DNA from: Cerasicoccus maritimus | GTDB taxonomy: Bacteria > Verrucomicrobiota > Verrucomicrobiia > Opitutales > Cerasicoccaceae | DNA length: 64,000 nt | Direction: 5' to 3' | Assembly (NCBI GenBank): GCA_031296935.1 | Contig: JAVDPD010000003.1 | Location: 62,001 to 126,000, forward strand | In this document: positions 43,732-52,623 of the stretch, one piece after another | How positions within the stretch are numbered: the stretch's first letter is position 1 | How the letters are laid out: the number at the start of each line of letters is the position of its first letter | Made by a program: the position numbers and the translations under genes | The notes under the pieces: generated by a model | Told to the model about the DNA's origin: nothing | The model's database searches: none | The model's input: the letters and a program-made list of their open reading frames with translations, nothing else

Positions 43732-45051
43732 GTGAAGCATGAACTCATGAATCCACTCAAGTGGAAACTCCATTGGCAAATTTTAGCCGCCCTCGTGTTA
43801 TCTCTCATGGCGACGGTCGTCATCAAGTCGACCGGTGGCGCTGACGCTGCACTGGGCGCGAATGTGTTGGGCGCTTGCTCGTTCTTGGGCAAGCTGTTCA
43901 TGAACGCGCTGAAGATGATTATCGTGCCTTTGGTGGCCAGCTCGATCATCGCGGCAATGGCGGGCCTGACCGGTGGCCGGGATTTCCGGCGCATGGGTTT
44001 TAAGACGCTGGCTTATTACGTGTGCAGTGGCGCCGTAGCCGTGACGATTGGCTTGCTGCTCGTCAATGTGATTGCCCCCGGCACAGTCGACCCGGAGGTC
44101 GCCGCACGGATGGAGGCCAACGCAAACGCCGCGAACGCGGGCGAGATCATTTCGGCCAAGGTCGAGGGCAAGAGCGCGCAGGATATTTGGGACGTCTTCT
44201 TGCGGATGTTTCCCGCAAACATCATCGAGAATGCCAGCAACAACGGAAAGTTGCTTGGGTTGATTACTTTCAGTGTGCTGTTTGGTTACTTTATCAGCCG
44301 GCTGGATGAAAAGTGGCGCTCAACGCAGGTCAACTTCTGGGAGGGTGCCAGCCAAGTGATGATCGGCGTGACAGAGCTTATTCTCAAGTTCGCGCCAATC
44401 GGTGTGTTCGCGCTCGTGACCCCGCGTTTGGTTGAGCTCGGTATGGATTTAATCGAGCCGCTGTCGAAGTTTACCCTTACGGTCCTGCTGGGGCTACTTC
44501 TGCACATCGCGGCGCTTTGCGGGGTGTTGGCGTTTTTCAAGGTCAACCCCTGGACGCACCTTAAAGCGATGTCGGACCCGCTGCTGACGGCGTTTTCCAC
44601 GGCGAGCTCGGCGGGCACCCTGCCGCTGACGATGGAGACGGTTGAAAAAGGTGCCAAGGTGTCTCCCCGCACGGCCAGCTTTACGCTGCCGCTCGGCGCA
44701 ACGGTCAACATGGACGGTACCGCGCTCTACGAATGCGTGGTCGTCATTTTCGTGACGCAGGTCATCGCGGTCATCGATCCGAGCTTCGACCCGCTGACGC
44801 TGAGCCAGCAGATTATGGTAGTCTTCCTGGCGCTGACGACGTCCATTGGCGTGGCGGGTGTTCCCTCGGCGAGCATTGTGGCGATCTTCCTGATCATGGG
44901 CGTGCTCGGCGTGCCCACGGAATACATTGGGCTGATCTGGGTCGTCGACCGCGCCTTGGACATGTGTCGCACGGCGGTTAACGTCTTCAGCGATACCTGC
45001 GCGGCCGTGATCATCGCTAAAACCGAGGGCGAGCCGATTTACGAAGATTAG
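43732..45051 (+). CDS. Dicarboxylate/amino acid:cation symporter (DAACS family)
   Basis: 439-aa GltP/DctA-like transporter driven by Na+ or H+. Eight-helix fold with re-entrant loops. Family signatures: ALKMIIVPLVASSIIAAMAG, the serine-rich hairpin DPLLTAFSTASSAGTLPLTM, the substrate/cation site FTLPLGATVNMDGTALYECV and the GVAGVPSASIVAIFLIMGVL hairpin, then WVVDRALDMCRTAVNVFSD, where the Arg selects acidic substrates. Starts at a GTG (43732) or an ATG five codons later (43747). Its stop codon touches repeat element B. Confidence 0.95.
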   Translation: MKHELMNPLKWKLHWQILAALVLSLMATVVIKSTGGADAALGANVLGACSFLGKLFMNALKMIIVPLVASSIIAAMAGLTGGRDFRRMGFKTLAYYVCSGAVAVTIGLLLVNVIAPGTVDPEVAARMEANANAANAGEIISAKVEGKSAQDIWDVFLRMFPANIIENASNNGKLLGLITFSVLFGYFISRLDEKWRSTQVNFWEGASQVMIGVTELILKFAPIGVFALVTPRLVELGMDLIEPLSKFTLTVLLGLLLHIAALCGVLAFFKVNPWTHLKAMSDPLLTAFSTASSAGTLPLTMETVEKGAKVSPRTASFTLPLGATVNMDGTALYECVVVIFVTQVIAVIDPSFDPLTLSQQIMVVFLALTTSIGVAGVPSASIVAIFLIMGVLGVPTEYIGLIWVVDRALDMCRTAVNVFSDTCAAVIIAKTEGEPIYED

Positions 45052-45222
45052 CTTAGAGGGCGTCTAAAAAGTCTGATCGAGTCGGCGAGATGTATTCGAG
45101 AGGCAAAATTTCGGCTTCTGAAGCGAGGCGAAACAAGTTTCGTCGAGATGAAGAAATGATATTTTGGCCTCGGAGGCGCTCTCCGACGAAGACCACTTGA
45201 GTTTTTAGACGCCCTCTTAGAG
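45052..45222. repeat. Inverted-repeat element B
   Basis: About 170 bp with inverted ends: AGAGGGCGTCTAAAAA on the left (45055-45070) and its exact reverse complement on the right (45202-45217). Inside, both arms continue with CGAGAGGCAAAATTTC / CCGAGGCCAAAATATC, and the centre has GAAGCGAGGCGAAAC. Its build is like element A (TAGAG start, inner GCG.AGGCG word) with different sequence. It begins right after the symporter stop codon and may serve as its terminator. Confidence 0.75.
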
Positions 45223-45332
45223 CTGAGCCCATTTGCTGCCCTGTTCGGCTCATGGATTATAACTGGCAGCAGGACGATTGGCCGAACTTCCGTTATGACC
45301 TGGCGTAAGTTGAGGCTGATCTGTTGGCGTTT

Positions 45333-45360
45333 GCGTTGGCATTTCAATCACGGCCTTCCA
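45333..45360 (-). repeat. Fragment shared with element A
   Basis: GCGTTGGCATTTCAATCACG then GCCTTCCA repeats, with one difference, the reverse strand of 9116-9143 inside the full element A. No other part of element A is found beside it. It is part of the 650-bp gene-free stretch 45052-45701, which also holds element B and the two-block element. Confidence 0.5.
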
Positions 45361-45418
45361 AGGCAAATGCACTGTCTGGATTGCTTTGCCCGCCCGAAAA
45401 TGCCAATTTATCACTCCA

Positions 45419-45485
45419 AAAGTTTGCTTTAGATTCCATGAAATGGATAAATATTTCCCCTAAAAGTGCATAAAAGTATTAGTTT
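45419..45485 (+). repeat. Two-block intergenic element, copy 2
   Basis: Block 1 reads AAAGTTTGCTTTAGATTCCA then TGAAATGGA; block 2, 49 bp after the start of block 1, reads GCATAAAAGTATTAGTTT. It matches 37208-37274 in both blocks with three differences and identical spacing. It lies about 215 bp before the lipoprotein hydrolase gene. Confidence 0.75.
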
Positions 45486-45701
45486 TGTTGTATCACTTAT
45501 TCTTAATTATGCGTTTTTATGAAGTGTTGCGATTTGAAAGATGTTGTCATATAGTAGGTTGTGAATCTGTTTGGCGGCGGAATTTAGATTGATAATTGAT
45601 AATCAGCGAAAAATGGCGTGTTTTCCGATTTGGCCGAAAAATGCGGGTGGAAAAAAAAATGCCATTGCGGGTTGATGTGAGGCGTTTTAATTACCTTGGG
45701 C

Positions 45702-46973
45702 ATGCGCTACCACGCCCTGTTTCTCATGGTGCTATCTGGCATTCTCGCCGGCTGTGCCAGCAAGTCTTACCAATTGGAAGTCATGCGCGCGCCTGCGGTT
45801 TACGAGAACGGTGAGATCGATCCCCTCAGCGTTGAGCGCCCCAGGGACGCGAATGCCTACGCGGGCATGCTTTACGCCACCAACCGAATGCCGACCCGGG
45901 ACGAAGAGGACCGCCGCGACTTTGGCTCGGAGTTTTACGGCGGCGATGTTGATGGCGTAGTCCGCGTGGGGGTGGCGAAGGTCACGGTGACGGATTCTGA
46001 GCTCGACTGGGAAGCAGTCCGCAAAATGAGCACCAGTGCAGTGCGAGACAGGGATTTGGTGATTCAAATTGAGAGCGTGGATGAGCTGGGTGTATTGTCG
46101 AACACCCGGCATCCGTTTGTGAAGGACCCGACGCCGGATACGCCCAACGCGGATGCAGCCTTTGCTGGTCTGATCAACCGCCAGTTGGCTCAATCCGAAG
46201 ATAAGGAGATTTTGATTTTTGTGCATGGCTATAAAACGCCGTTTGACGATCCCGTGCTGGTGGCGACCGAGTTTTGGCACTTCATGGGCTATGATGGTGT
46301 GACCATTGCCTACTCTTGGCCGTCGACCCCGAGCTTGCTGGCTTATTTGCGCGACATTGAGGCCTCGGGGAACAGTGCCCGTGAGTTCCGCCGCTTCCTG
46401 CAGTTTCTCGCTGACCACACGGACGTGGAGAAGATCAACGTGTTGGCCTACAGCGCTGGCACCCGCATGGCCGCAGAGACCCTGCACAACATAGCGATCG
46501 ACCAAAGCGCGCCGCACCTTGGGCACGTGATCCTAGTGAGCGGGGATGTCAGTGCGGCGAAGGTGGGGGCGCTTTTGGCCGATCACGCCCTCGATAAGGT
46601 GGACAAATTTACCATCTACAATTCCACGGGCGACATGGCGCTCGGTTTCAGCGATTGGCTCTTTGATCGTAAGCGTATCGGTGCATCTCATGAGGCTCTT
46701 GCCCAGCTCCCACAGGCTATGGAGTTTGTGCGTAACTCTAATAAGCTGCAATTGATCAATGTTTCTGACGCCGAGGATGCCACGAAAGGAAACGGTCATG
46801 GCTATTTTCGCAATAGCCCCTGGACCAGCAGCGATATTCTGGCATCTCTCGACTACCACCTGACGCCTGCCGAGCGTGGCCTAGTTTGGAACGACGCCTC
46901 CGGAGAATGGACTTTCCCGCCAGACTATCTGGAAAAGCTTCGCGCCGCGATTAAGGCGCGAGTTGAGCAGTGA
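45702..46973 (+). CDS. Lipoprotein alpha/beta hydrolase (DUF900 family)
   Basis: 423-aa lipoprotein: MRYHALFLMVLSGILAGCAS has a lipobox (LAGC). The mature part begins with the DUF900-type segment GMLYATNRMPTRDEEDRRDF. The hydrolase core has the oxyanion strand EILIFVHGYKTPFDDPVLVA, VTIAYSWPSTPSLLAYLRD and the nucleophile elbow KINVLAYSAGTRMAAETLH (Ser in YSAG). VILVSGDVSA and a late GHGYFRNSPW provide the likely acid and His. It probably acts in the outer-membrane periplasmic face as an esterase or lipase of unknown substrate. A TTG at 45696 would add two residues. Confidence 0.88.
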   Translation: MRYHALFLMVLSGILAGCASKSYQLEVMRAPAVYENGEIDPLSVERPRDANAYAGMLYATNRMPTRDEEDRRDFGSEFYGGDVDGVVRVGVAKVTVTDSELDWEAVRKMSTSAVRDRDLVIQIESVDELGVLSNTRHPFVKDPTPDTPNADAAFAGLINRQLAQSEDKEILIFVHGYKTPFDDPVLVATEFWHFMGYDGVTIAYSWPSTPSLLAYLRDIEASGNSAREFRRFLQFLADHTDVEKINVLAYSAGTRMAAETLHNIAIDQSAPHLGHVILVSGDVSAAKVGALLADHALDKVDKFTIYNSTGDMALGFSDWLFDRKRIGASHEALAQLPQAMEFVRNSNKLQLINVSDAEDATKGNGHGYFRNSPWTSSDILASLDYHLTPAERGLVWNDASGEWTFPPDYLEKLRAAIKARVEQ

Positions 46974-47005
46974 TGTTTTTTTCCGTCTAAGGGGATCGGC
47001 TCGGA

Positions 47006-47233
47006 ATGCTCATCTTAATGGGACTTGCGTTGCTCGGTGTGCCATTGGTCATTGCAGCTTTGGCGGGGCTGATCGTTTGTTTGGTCAAGAAGCGCTGGAA
47101 GATCGCGGTTCTTTGCGTGATCCTGCCAAGCGTTTATTGGGCTGGGGTGCTCTGGCTTTTTGAAGAGGATCGCAAGACGGTCGATAAGATCATGGAAGAG
47201 CATCCGGACGATTGGACTGACTACGTTTGGTGA
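47006..47233 (+). CDS. Small two-TM membrane protein
   Basis: 75 aa with two helices (ILMGLALLGVPLVIAALAGL and IAVLCVILPSVYWAGVLWLF) and an acidic C-terminal tail DRKTVDKIMEEHPDDWTDYV. It begins 32 bp after the lipoprotein hydrolase stop, with AAGGGG in front of the ATG as a weak ribosome site. It may be cotranscribed with the hydrolase. No family recognised. Confidence 0.65.
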   Translation: MLILMGLALLGVPLVIAALAGLIVCLVKKRWKIAVLCVILPSVYWAGVLWLFEEDRKTVDKIMEEHPDDWTDYVW

Positions 47234-47362
47234 CCCTCTTCACTTTGAAATATGGTAGCGTCGGCGCGTCTCGCATCGCACCCGTGCTGACGGAGTTGCC
47301 TTGAGAATTGCAGGTTCCGCAATGGGCTTTACGCGCCCGCTGAATTACGCATACCTAGCAGC

Positions 47363-48358
47363 ATGAAAATCCTGGTCACTGGCAGTGGAGGTTTCCTTGG
47401 CGCGCGCATTGTTGGGCTGCTCCTGGAGCGTGGCTATGCGGTGCGCGGCTTTGGGCGCTCGCCGCAGCCGGGCAATGTCCTGCGTGGCGTGGAGGTGATA
47501 CAAGGCGACTTGGCGGACGCCGAGGCAGTTGACGAGGCAGTGGCCGGTTGCGACGCGGTGTTTCACGTCGCGGCGAAGGCCGGTGTGTGGGGCAGCGAGG
47601 AATCGTTTTTCGCAGCCAACGTCACCGGTGCGCGCAATGTTTTAAAAGCCTGCCAAAAGCATGGCGTCGAACGCTTGGTTTACACGAGCACGCCGAGCGT
47701 AACCTTCTCCGGCGAAGCCTTTGAAGGCGCCGATGAATCCCTGCCGCTGAACCCGAAAAACGAGCTCAGCCCCTATGCCCGCACCAAGGCCATTGCTGAG
47801 GGCGAGCTGCTCGCTGCGCATGGCGAAGCCGGTGTCCGCATCTGTGCGCTGCGCCCACATTTAATCTGGGGTGTGGGCGATCCGCACCTGGTGCCGCGTG
47901 TGGTGGCCAAGGCGAAAACCGGCCGCCTGCGCATCGTGGGGGAGGGCGAAAATCGCGTCGATCTGACTCATGTTGACAACGCTGCCCGCGCACACTTGCA
48001 GGCCTTTGATGCGCTGCTCCACGGGGCAACAGGTGGCAAGGCGTATTTTCTGTCCGACGGCCAACCGGTCGTGCTCTGGGAGTGGATTAATGACCTGCTG
48101 AAGCGCGTCGATGTGCCGCCGATCGAGAAGAAGATTTCCGCCAAGGCCGCGACGAAAATTGGCGGCGTCTGCGAGTGGCTATGGGGCACGTTTGGCCTGA
48201 GCGGCGAGCCGCCGATGACGCGTTTTGTGGCGACTGAGTTGGCCAAGAGCCACTGGTTTTCCATCGACGCCGCGCGCCGGGATTTTGCTTATAGCCCGCA
48301 TGTCGATCTCGCGAAAGCGCTGGAAGATGTGGCTCGGGATTTGCAATCAGCAGACTGA
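47363..48358 (+). CDS. NAD-dependent epimerase/dehydratase, 3-beta-HSD-like
   Basis: 331-aa extended short-chain dehydrogenase. The NAD(P) site is ILVTGSGGFLGARIVGLLLE, followed by GDLADAEAVDEAVAGCDAVF, HVAAKAGVWGS, VYTSTPSVTFSG and the catalytic Tyr-Lys in SPYARTKAIAEGELL. LRPHLIWGVGDPHLVPRVV and LTHVDNAARAHLQ are typical of sterol/3-beta-HSD-like members. In many bacteria such proteins act with hydrocarbon (OleD) or sterol-like pathways; here the neighbour is a thioesterase 17 bp away, consistent with acyl-chain or polyketide metabolism. Substrate not known. Confidence 0.88.
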   Translation: MKILVTGSGGFLGARIVGLLLERGYAVRGFGRSPQPGNVLRGVEVIQGDLADAEAVDEAVAGCDAVFHVAAKAGVWGSEESFFAANVTGARNVLKACQKHGVERLVYTSTPSVTFSGEAFEGADESLPLNPKNELSPYARTKAIAEGELLAAHGEAGVRICALRPHLIWGVGDPHLVPRVVAKAKTGRLRIVGEGENRVDLTHVDNAARAHLQAFDALLHGATGGKAYFLSDGQPVVLWEWINDLLKRVDVPPIEKKISAKAATKIGGVCEWLWGTFGLSGEPPMTRFVATELAKSHWFSIDAARRDFAYSPHVDLAKALEDVARDLQSAD

Positions 48359-48375
48359 CGTAGTTGGATGCGCAG

Positions 48376-48798
48376 ATGCCCGAACCCGTTTTTGAATTCC
48401 GCAGCCACGTTTATTTTGATGAGCTCGACGCCCTATGGGTGCTGCATCACAGTCGCTATCTGATGCACCTCGAGCGCGCGCAGCAGGCGTTTTTTCAGCA
48501 CTTGCTCGGCGTGCCGGATTTCAATGCGAAGCGCGATGAGGACATCTATGTTGTGGTGAGGAATTTGGAGCTTAACTACCGCACGGCGCTACGTGATCCC
48601 GGCCCGGTGCTGATCCGCTACCGGGTGTCGCGCATCCGGGCGGCAGGCGTTTCCATGCCGTTCGAATTTCTCTCGGGCGACGGCGAAACGCTCTACTGCG
48701 ACGGCGTCCGGACGGTGTGCAAGCTCGGTGGGCAGACTCATCAGCCGACCGAGTGGAGCCCGGCGTTTCGCGCGGCGCTCGATGCATGGGCAGGATAA
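48376..48798 (+). CDS. Acyl-CoA thioesterase, 4HBT/YbgC family
   Basis: 140-aa hot-dog fold thioesterase. Conserved DELDALWVLHHSRYLMHLER, with the active-site Asp in YFDELDA, and VVVRNLELNYRTALRDP match the 4-hydroxybenzoyl-CoA thioesterase family. The ATG at 48376 gives MPEPVFEFRSHVYF, the usual N-terminus; a TTG at 48364 would add four residues. It follows the epimerase gene closely, so the two form one transcript. The usual tol-pal genes are not near it. Confidence 0.9.
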   Translation: MPEPVFEFRSHVYFDELDALWVLHHSRYLMHLERAQQAFFQHLLGVPDFNAKRDEDIYVVVRNLELNYRTALRDPGPVLIRYRVSRIRAAGVSMPFEFLSGDGETLYCDGVRTVCKLGGQTHQPTEWSPAFRAALDAWAG

Positions 48799-48825
48799 GC
48801 TCCGCTAAATGCGATGAGGCGGATA

Positions 48826-48942
48826 TGGAGTGCGGCAGCCCTCTGCCGCTTTGAGTATTTTGGGTAAGGTTAAATTTTTTGCTAACTGCATATCTTGCAT
48901 AATCGGTTCCATCCTAAAGCGCCAGAGGGCTGGCGCACTCCA
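48826..48942. repeat. REPIN-like doublet C, copy 3
   Basis: The right arm AAAGCGCCAGAGGGCTGGCG then CACTCCA is the same as in the copies at 25166 and 25571. The left arm is TGGAGTGCGGCAGCCCTCTG then CCGCTTT. Relative to the right arm, G and C are swapped at matching positions on both sides of the small hairpin (GCGGCAG/CTGCCGC versus GCGCCAG/CTGGCGC), so pairing is kept. The inner sequence differs from copies 1 and 2. It lies downstream of the thioesterase. Confidence 0.85.
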
Positions 48943-49236
48943 TAGTCAAATCCAACGAACCATTCTTAAGCTCTTTGCCTGTGAATTGATTCCCCAACGG
49001 GTGGTTTATGCTGTTTCGCCGTTGTTAAAAAAGTCACGGATCAGTCTACTGTATTTACCTGATTTTTAGCGGCTTACGCAGTCTTGGAAGGTCTGGAAAT
49101 TGGCTGTGAATAACTTGGCGGTAACTAAGAATATCTCTTCCTTGTGCGATGGGGCGATTTCGTGGCATTCTGGTGACGCTCACCCCATTGCGTTGCCATG
49201 CGCCTGTGCCGTTGTTTAACTCTAATTGATCTTCCG

Positions 49237-49284
49237 TTCCTATATCTAGTGGTTTCTGTGGAAAAATCACCCTAGATGTAGTGG
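49237..49284. promoter_or_regulatory. Pair of NrdR boxes upstream of nrdB
   Basis: Box 1 contains CTATATCTAGTG (49240-49251) and box 2 CTAGATGTAGTG (49272-49283). Both fit the NrdR consensus ACACWATATATWGTGT in its central and right part, the second less well. The boxes are 32 bp apart, close to the three-turn spacing NrdR needs. They lie 126-173 bp before the nrdB start. A matching pair lies before nrdA. Confidence 0.65.
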
Positions 49285-49409
49285 TAGTTGTTGACATGCT
49301 TTTAAAATCGCCCCACCTTTCACTGCATCGTCGCCTAATGCCCTCAAGGCCGTGACGGGCTGCTATTCTACGCTAAATCTTCAACCTGAATAACTTCCGC
49401 ATAACTGCC

Positions 49410-50510
<1,101 letters not shown>

Positions 50511-50581
50511 TGCAAGAACAATTGCCGCGGGCGAGTTGGAAACGCCCACCAAAGTGGCATGGTGGTAAATGGAAAGGATGG

Positions 50582-50612
50582 GGCCGCGGTTTTGCGAAAC
50601 CGCGGCCTTTTC
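50582..50612 (+). terminator. Rho-independent terminator after nrdB
   Basis: Perfect 11-bp stem GGCCGCGGTTT/AAACCGCGGCC around TGCG, followed by TTTTCCCC. It lies 72 bp past the nrdB stop codon, so nrdB is probably its own transcript. Confidence 0.85.
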
Positions 50613-50627
50613 CCCACCAACTCCTCT

Positions 50628-50725
50628 CCAAAGGTAGCGCCCGTTATCCCTAACGGGCACTGCGTTTGGATGTTTTCCCAGTCTGATGAACATGCCCGTT
50701 AGGGATAACGGGCGCTACCTTTGGA
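50628..50725. repeat. REPIN-like doublet E
   Basis: Near-perfect inverted repeat. The left arm is CCAAAGGTAGCGCCCGTTAT then CCCTAACGGGCA; the right arm is its reverse complement, ending GGCGCTACCTTTGG. Each arm has a hairpin CCCGTTA/TAACGGG. The GGTAGCG head followed by a hairpin and CA is the same plan as in doublet D. It lies just ahead of the small gene and DNA methyltransferase. Confidence 0.85.
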
Positions 50726-50751
50726 GATGCATAAACTAAACCTTTATAGAT

Positions 50752-50955
50752 ATGAGCGAACGTAAGATCGAACCGAGATATGGGTGTGAAGCATATGTTG
50801 GTCGTAACGGTCATGTATGCATTCGACAAGAAAGGGACTATGATGGTGAGAGTGTCATTGTCTTGCATCACGAAGAGGCTCTCGAATTGATTGATCTACT
50901 TAAGGATGTCTATCAGGAAGCTCTTGATTTTGTTCCTGAGCCAGATGATGAGTGA
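50752..50955 (+). CDS. Small protein coupled to the DNA methyltransferase
   Basis: 67-aa soluble, acidic protein: MSERKIEPRYGCEAYVGRNG, then IRQERDYDGESVIVLHHEEA, LELIDLLKDVYQEALDF and VPEPDDE. It looks like a small alpha/beta protein with a C-terminal helix. It is lower in GC than the nrd genes around it. Its stop codon overlaps the GTG start of the methyltransferase by 4 bp, so the two are translationally coupled. No family recognised. An accessory or control protein of the methyltransferase is likely. Confidence 0.7.
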   Translation: MSERKIEPRYGCEAYVGRNGHVCIRQERDYDGESVIVLHHEEALELIDLLKDVYQEALDFVPEPDDE

Positions 50956-52277
50956 TTTTTACCATTAAAACTAACCCAGTGAACCAGCCGCTCCTCAATC
51001 TCGATACTCAATCTGCGCCGGACATCGCAGACGAGGCGGCGCTGCATGCCGAGCTCACGGCCTTTGCGGAGTTTGGTGCTGAGACGCAAGTCGAGGGTTG
51101 GCATGGCGAGGATGGTCTCGAGCTGCCGGTCTATATCAATGAGTTTTGGACCGCGAAACAGCGCCAGGCCAACGCGTTGCACGAGGTGTCCTACCGTGCG
51201 TGTTTTAAGCCGCAGCTGCCGCGCTTCTTTATAGAGCGTCTGACGGCGCCGGGTGATGTTGTCTTGGATCCCTTCATGGGCCGCGGCACGACGCCACTCG
51301 AAGCTGCGTTGAAGGGACGCGTTCCGTTTGGTGCCGACGTCAGCCCGCTGGCGGAGCGCCTGACCGCGCCGCGTCTCGACCCACCATCAAGCCGCGACGT
51401 TGCTCAGCGTTTGGAAGTCGTGAAGAAACTTTGCGATGCAAAGTCTGTTAGCGATGCGCCCGACGAAGACCTACTCGTGTTCTATCATCCCGAGACGCTG
51501 CATTGCCTCAAAGTCTTGCGTAGTTACTTGCAGGGGCGGCAGGAAGCAGGCGTGCTCGATAGTGTTGATGCGTGGATTCGCCTGGTGGCGACGAATCGGC
51601 TGACCGGCCACTCCAGCGGTTTCTTTTCCGTTTATACTTTGCCGCCGAATCAGGCGGTGACGGCTGACCGCCAGCGCAAGATCAACGCCAAGCGCGAGCA
51701 GCAGCCGCCGTTCCGCGATATCTTCTATATAATACAGAAAAAGAGCAAGCAACTGACCAAGGCATTGACCGAAGTTGATTTAGCCATGCTTGACAGCGTG
51801 CAGGACCAGGCGCGCATGGTCACGGCATCGGCCGACGCGCTGTCGCAGCATTTGCCCGCAGAGTCGGTTTCGCTCGTGGTGACTTCGCCGCCGTTTTTGG
51901 ATGTTGTCCAATACGCGACGGACAACTGGCTGCGCTGCTGGTTTAATGGCATCGATGCCGACGCCGTGCCAATTTGGCAATGCCGCCAAGTCGACCAGTG
52001 GACCGACCGCATGTCTGCCAGTCTTGCCGAAATGAAGACGTTGCTCAAGCCGGGCGGCTGGGTTGCATTTGAGGTCGGCGAAGTGCGCGGCGGGAAGATC
52101 AAGCTGGAGAATTATGCCGTTCGTGCGGGCCTCGCCGCGGGCCTCGAACCGGTCCTCATTTTGATCAACCAGCAGGACTTTACGAAGACCGCAAATTGCT
52201 GGGGCGTGGCGAACAACTCCCGGGGCACGAACACCAATCGTATCGTACTTTTCCGTAAAGCCGCCAGTAACAGCTAG
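50952..52277 (+). CDS. Adenine-N6/cytosine-N4 DNA methyltransferase
   Basis: 441-aa protein from a GTG start (MIFTIKTNPVNQPL). SAM motif I comes first, DVVLDPFMGRGTTPLEAALK (about residues 97-116), while the catalytic motif IV, VVTSPPFLDVVQYATDNWLR, lies some 200 residues later (about 311-316). GGWVAFEVGEVRGGKI follows. DPFxGxGTT is typical of the beta-type enzymes, whose motifs run in the opposite order, so this is a permuted or alpha-like arrangement, with a probable recognition region between. SPPF fits N4-cytosine or N6-adenine methylation of DNA. No restriction endonuclease is adjacent, so it may be an orphan modifying enzyme. It separates nrdB from nrdA. Confidence 0.85.
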   Translation: MIFTIKTNPVNQPLLNLDTQSAPDIADEAALHAELTAFAEFGAETQVEGWHGEDGLELPVYINEFWTAKQRQANALHEVSYRACFKPQLPRFFIERLTAPGDVVLDPFMGRGTTPLEAALKGRVPFGADVSPLAERLTAPRLDPPSSRDVAQRLEVVKKLCDAKSVSDAPDEDLLVFYHPETLHCLKVLRSYLQGRQEAGVLDSVDAWIRLVATNRLTGHSSGFFSVYTLPPNQAVTADRQRKINAKREQQPPFRDIFYIIQKKSKQLTKALTEVDLAMLDSVQDQARMVTASADALSQHLPAESVSLVVTSPPFLDVVQYATDNWLRCWFNGIDADAVPIWQCRQVDQWTDRMSASLAEMKTLLKPGGWVAFEVGEVRGGKIKLENYAVRAGLAAGLEPVLILINQQDFTKTANCWGVANNSRGTNTNRIVLFRKAASNS

Positions 52278-52353
52278 TTAACGGAAGAGTCACAAAAAGG
52301 TGCCGCTTCACGGTGGATTTCGGCGGTGGACAACATTTTTCCCAATAAAGCTT

Positions 52354-52382
52354 TTGACAAACCCGACTACTATATCTTGTAT
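52354..52382 (+). promoter_or_regulatory. Probable sigma-70-type promoter of nrdA
   Basis: TTGACA at 52354-52359, 17 bp, then TTGTAT at 52377-52382. The -10 hexamer lies within NrdR box 1, as expected for a repressed nrd promoter. The leader to the nrdA ATG is about 235 nt and holds no gene. Confidence 0.6.
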
Positions 52383-52413
52383 TTAAAACGCTAACCACCG
52401 CTATATCTAGTGT
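52367..52413. promoter_or_regulatory. Pair of NrdR boxes upstream of nrdA
   Basis: Box 1 CTACTATATCTTGTAT (52367-52382) and box 2 CCGCTATATCTAGTGT (52398-52413), matching ACACWATATATWGTGT at most core positions. They are exactly 31 bp apart, three helical turns, the spacing known for NrdR operators. Box 1 covers the -10 element. This gives a clear model: NrdR with bound dATP represses nrdA. Confidence 0.8.
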
Positions 52414-52623
52414 AACGATCAAAGAAAGTTGATATGCGCATAAGTTCCAACAACTTCTGTTTGAGCTGCCCCCCGCGGAGTGCTGTCCTCTTCAACTACT
52501 CGTTCACCGCGCCTCTTTAGCGCCATACTCTATCTAAGTCACGGGGCCTTGCTGTCTCTGGCTTTTCGCAACCACATTTAGATAACCTTTCTCCGCTTTG
52601 CTGGAAAACTGTCAGCCTGTCTT

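Noticed and set aside
49055..49297. 80-codon minus-strand ORF upstream of nrdB
   Set aside because: Its 5' part covers the NrdR box pair, and codon use is not like neighbouring genes. The region is better explained as nrdB control DNA.
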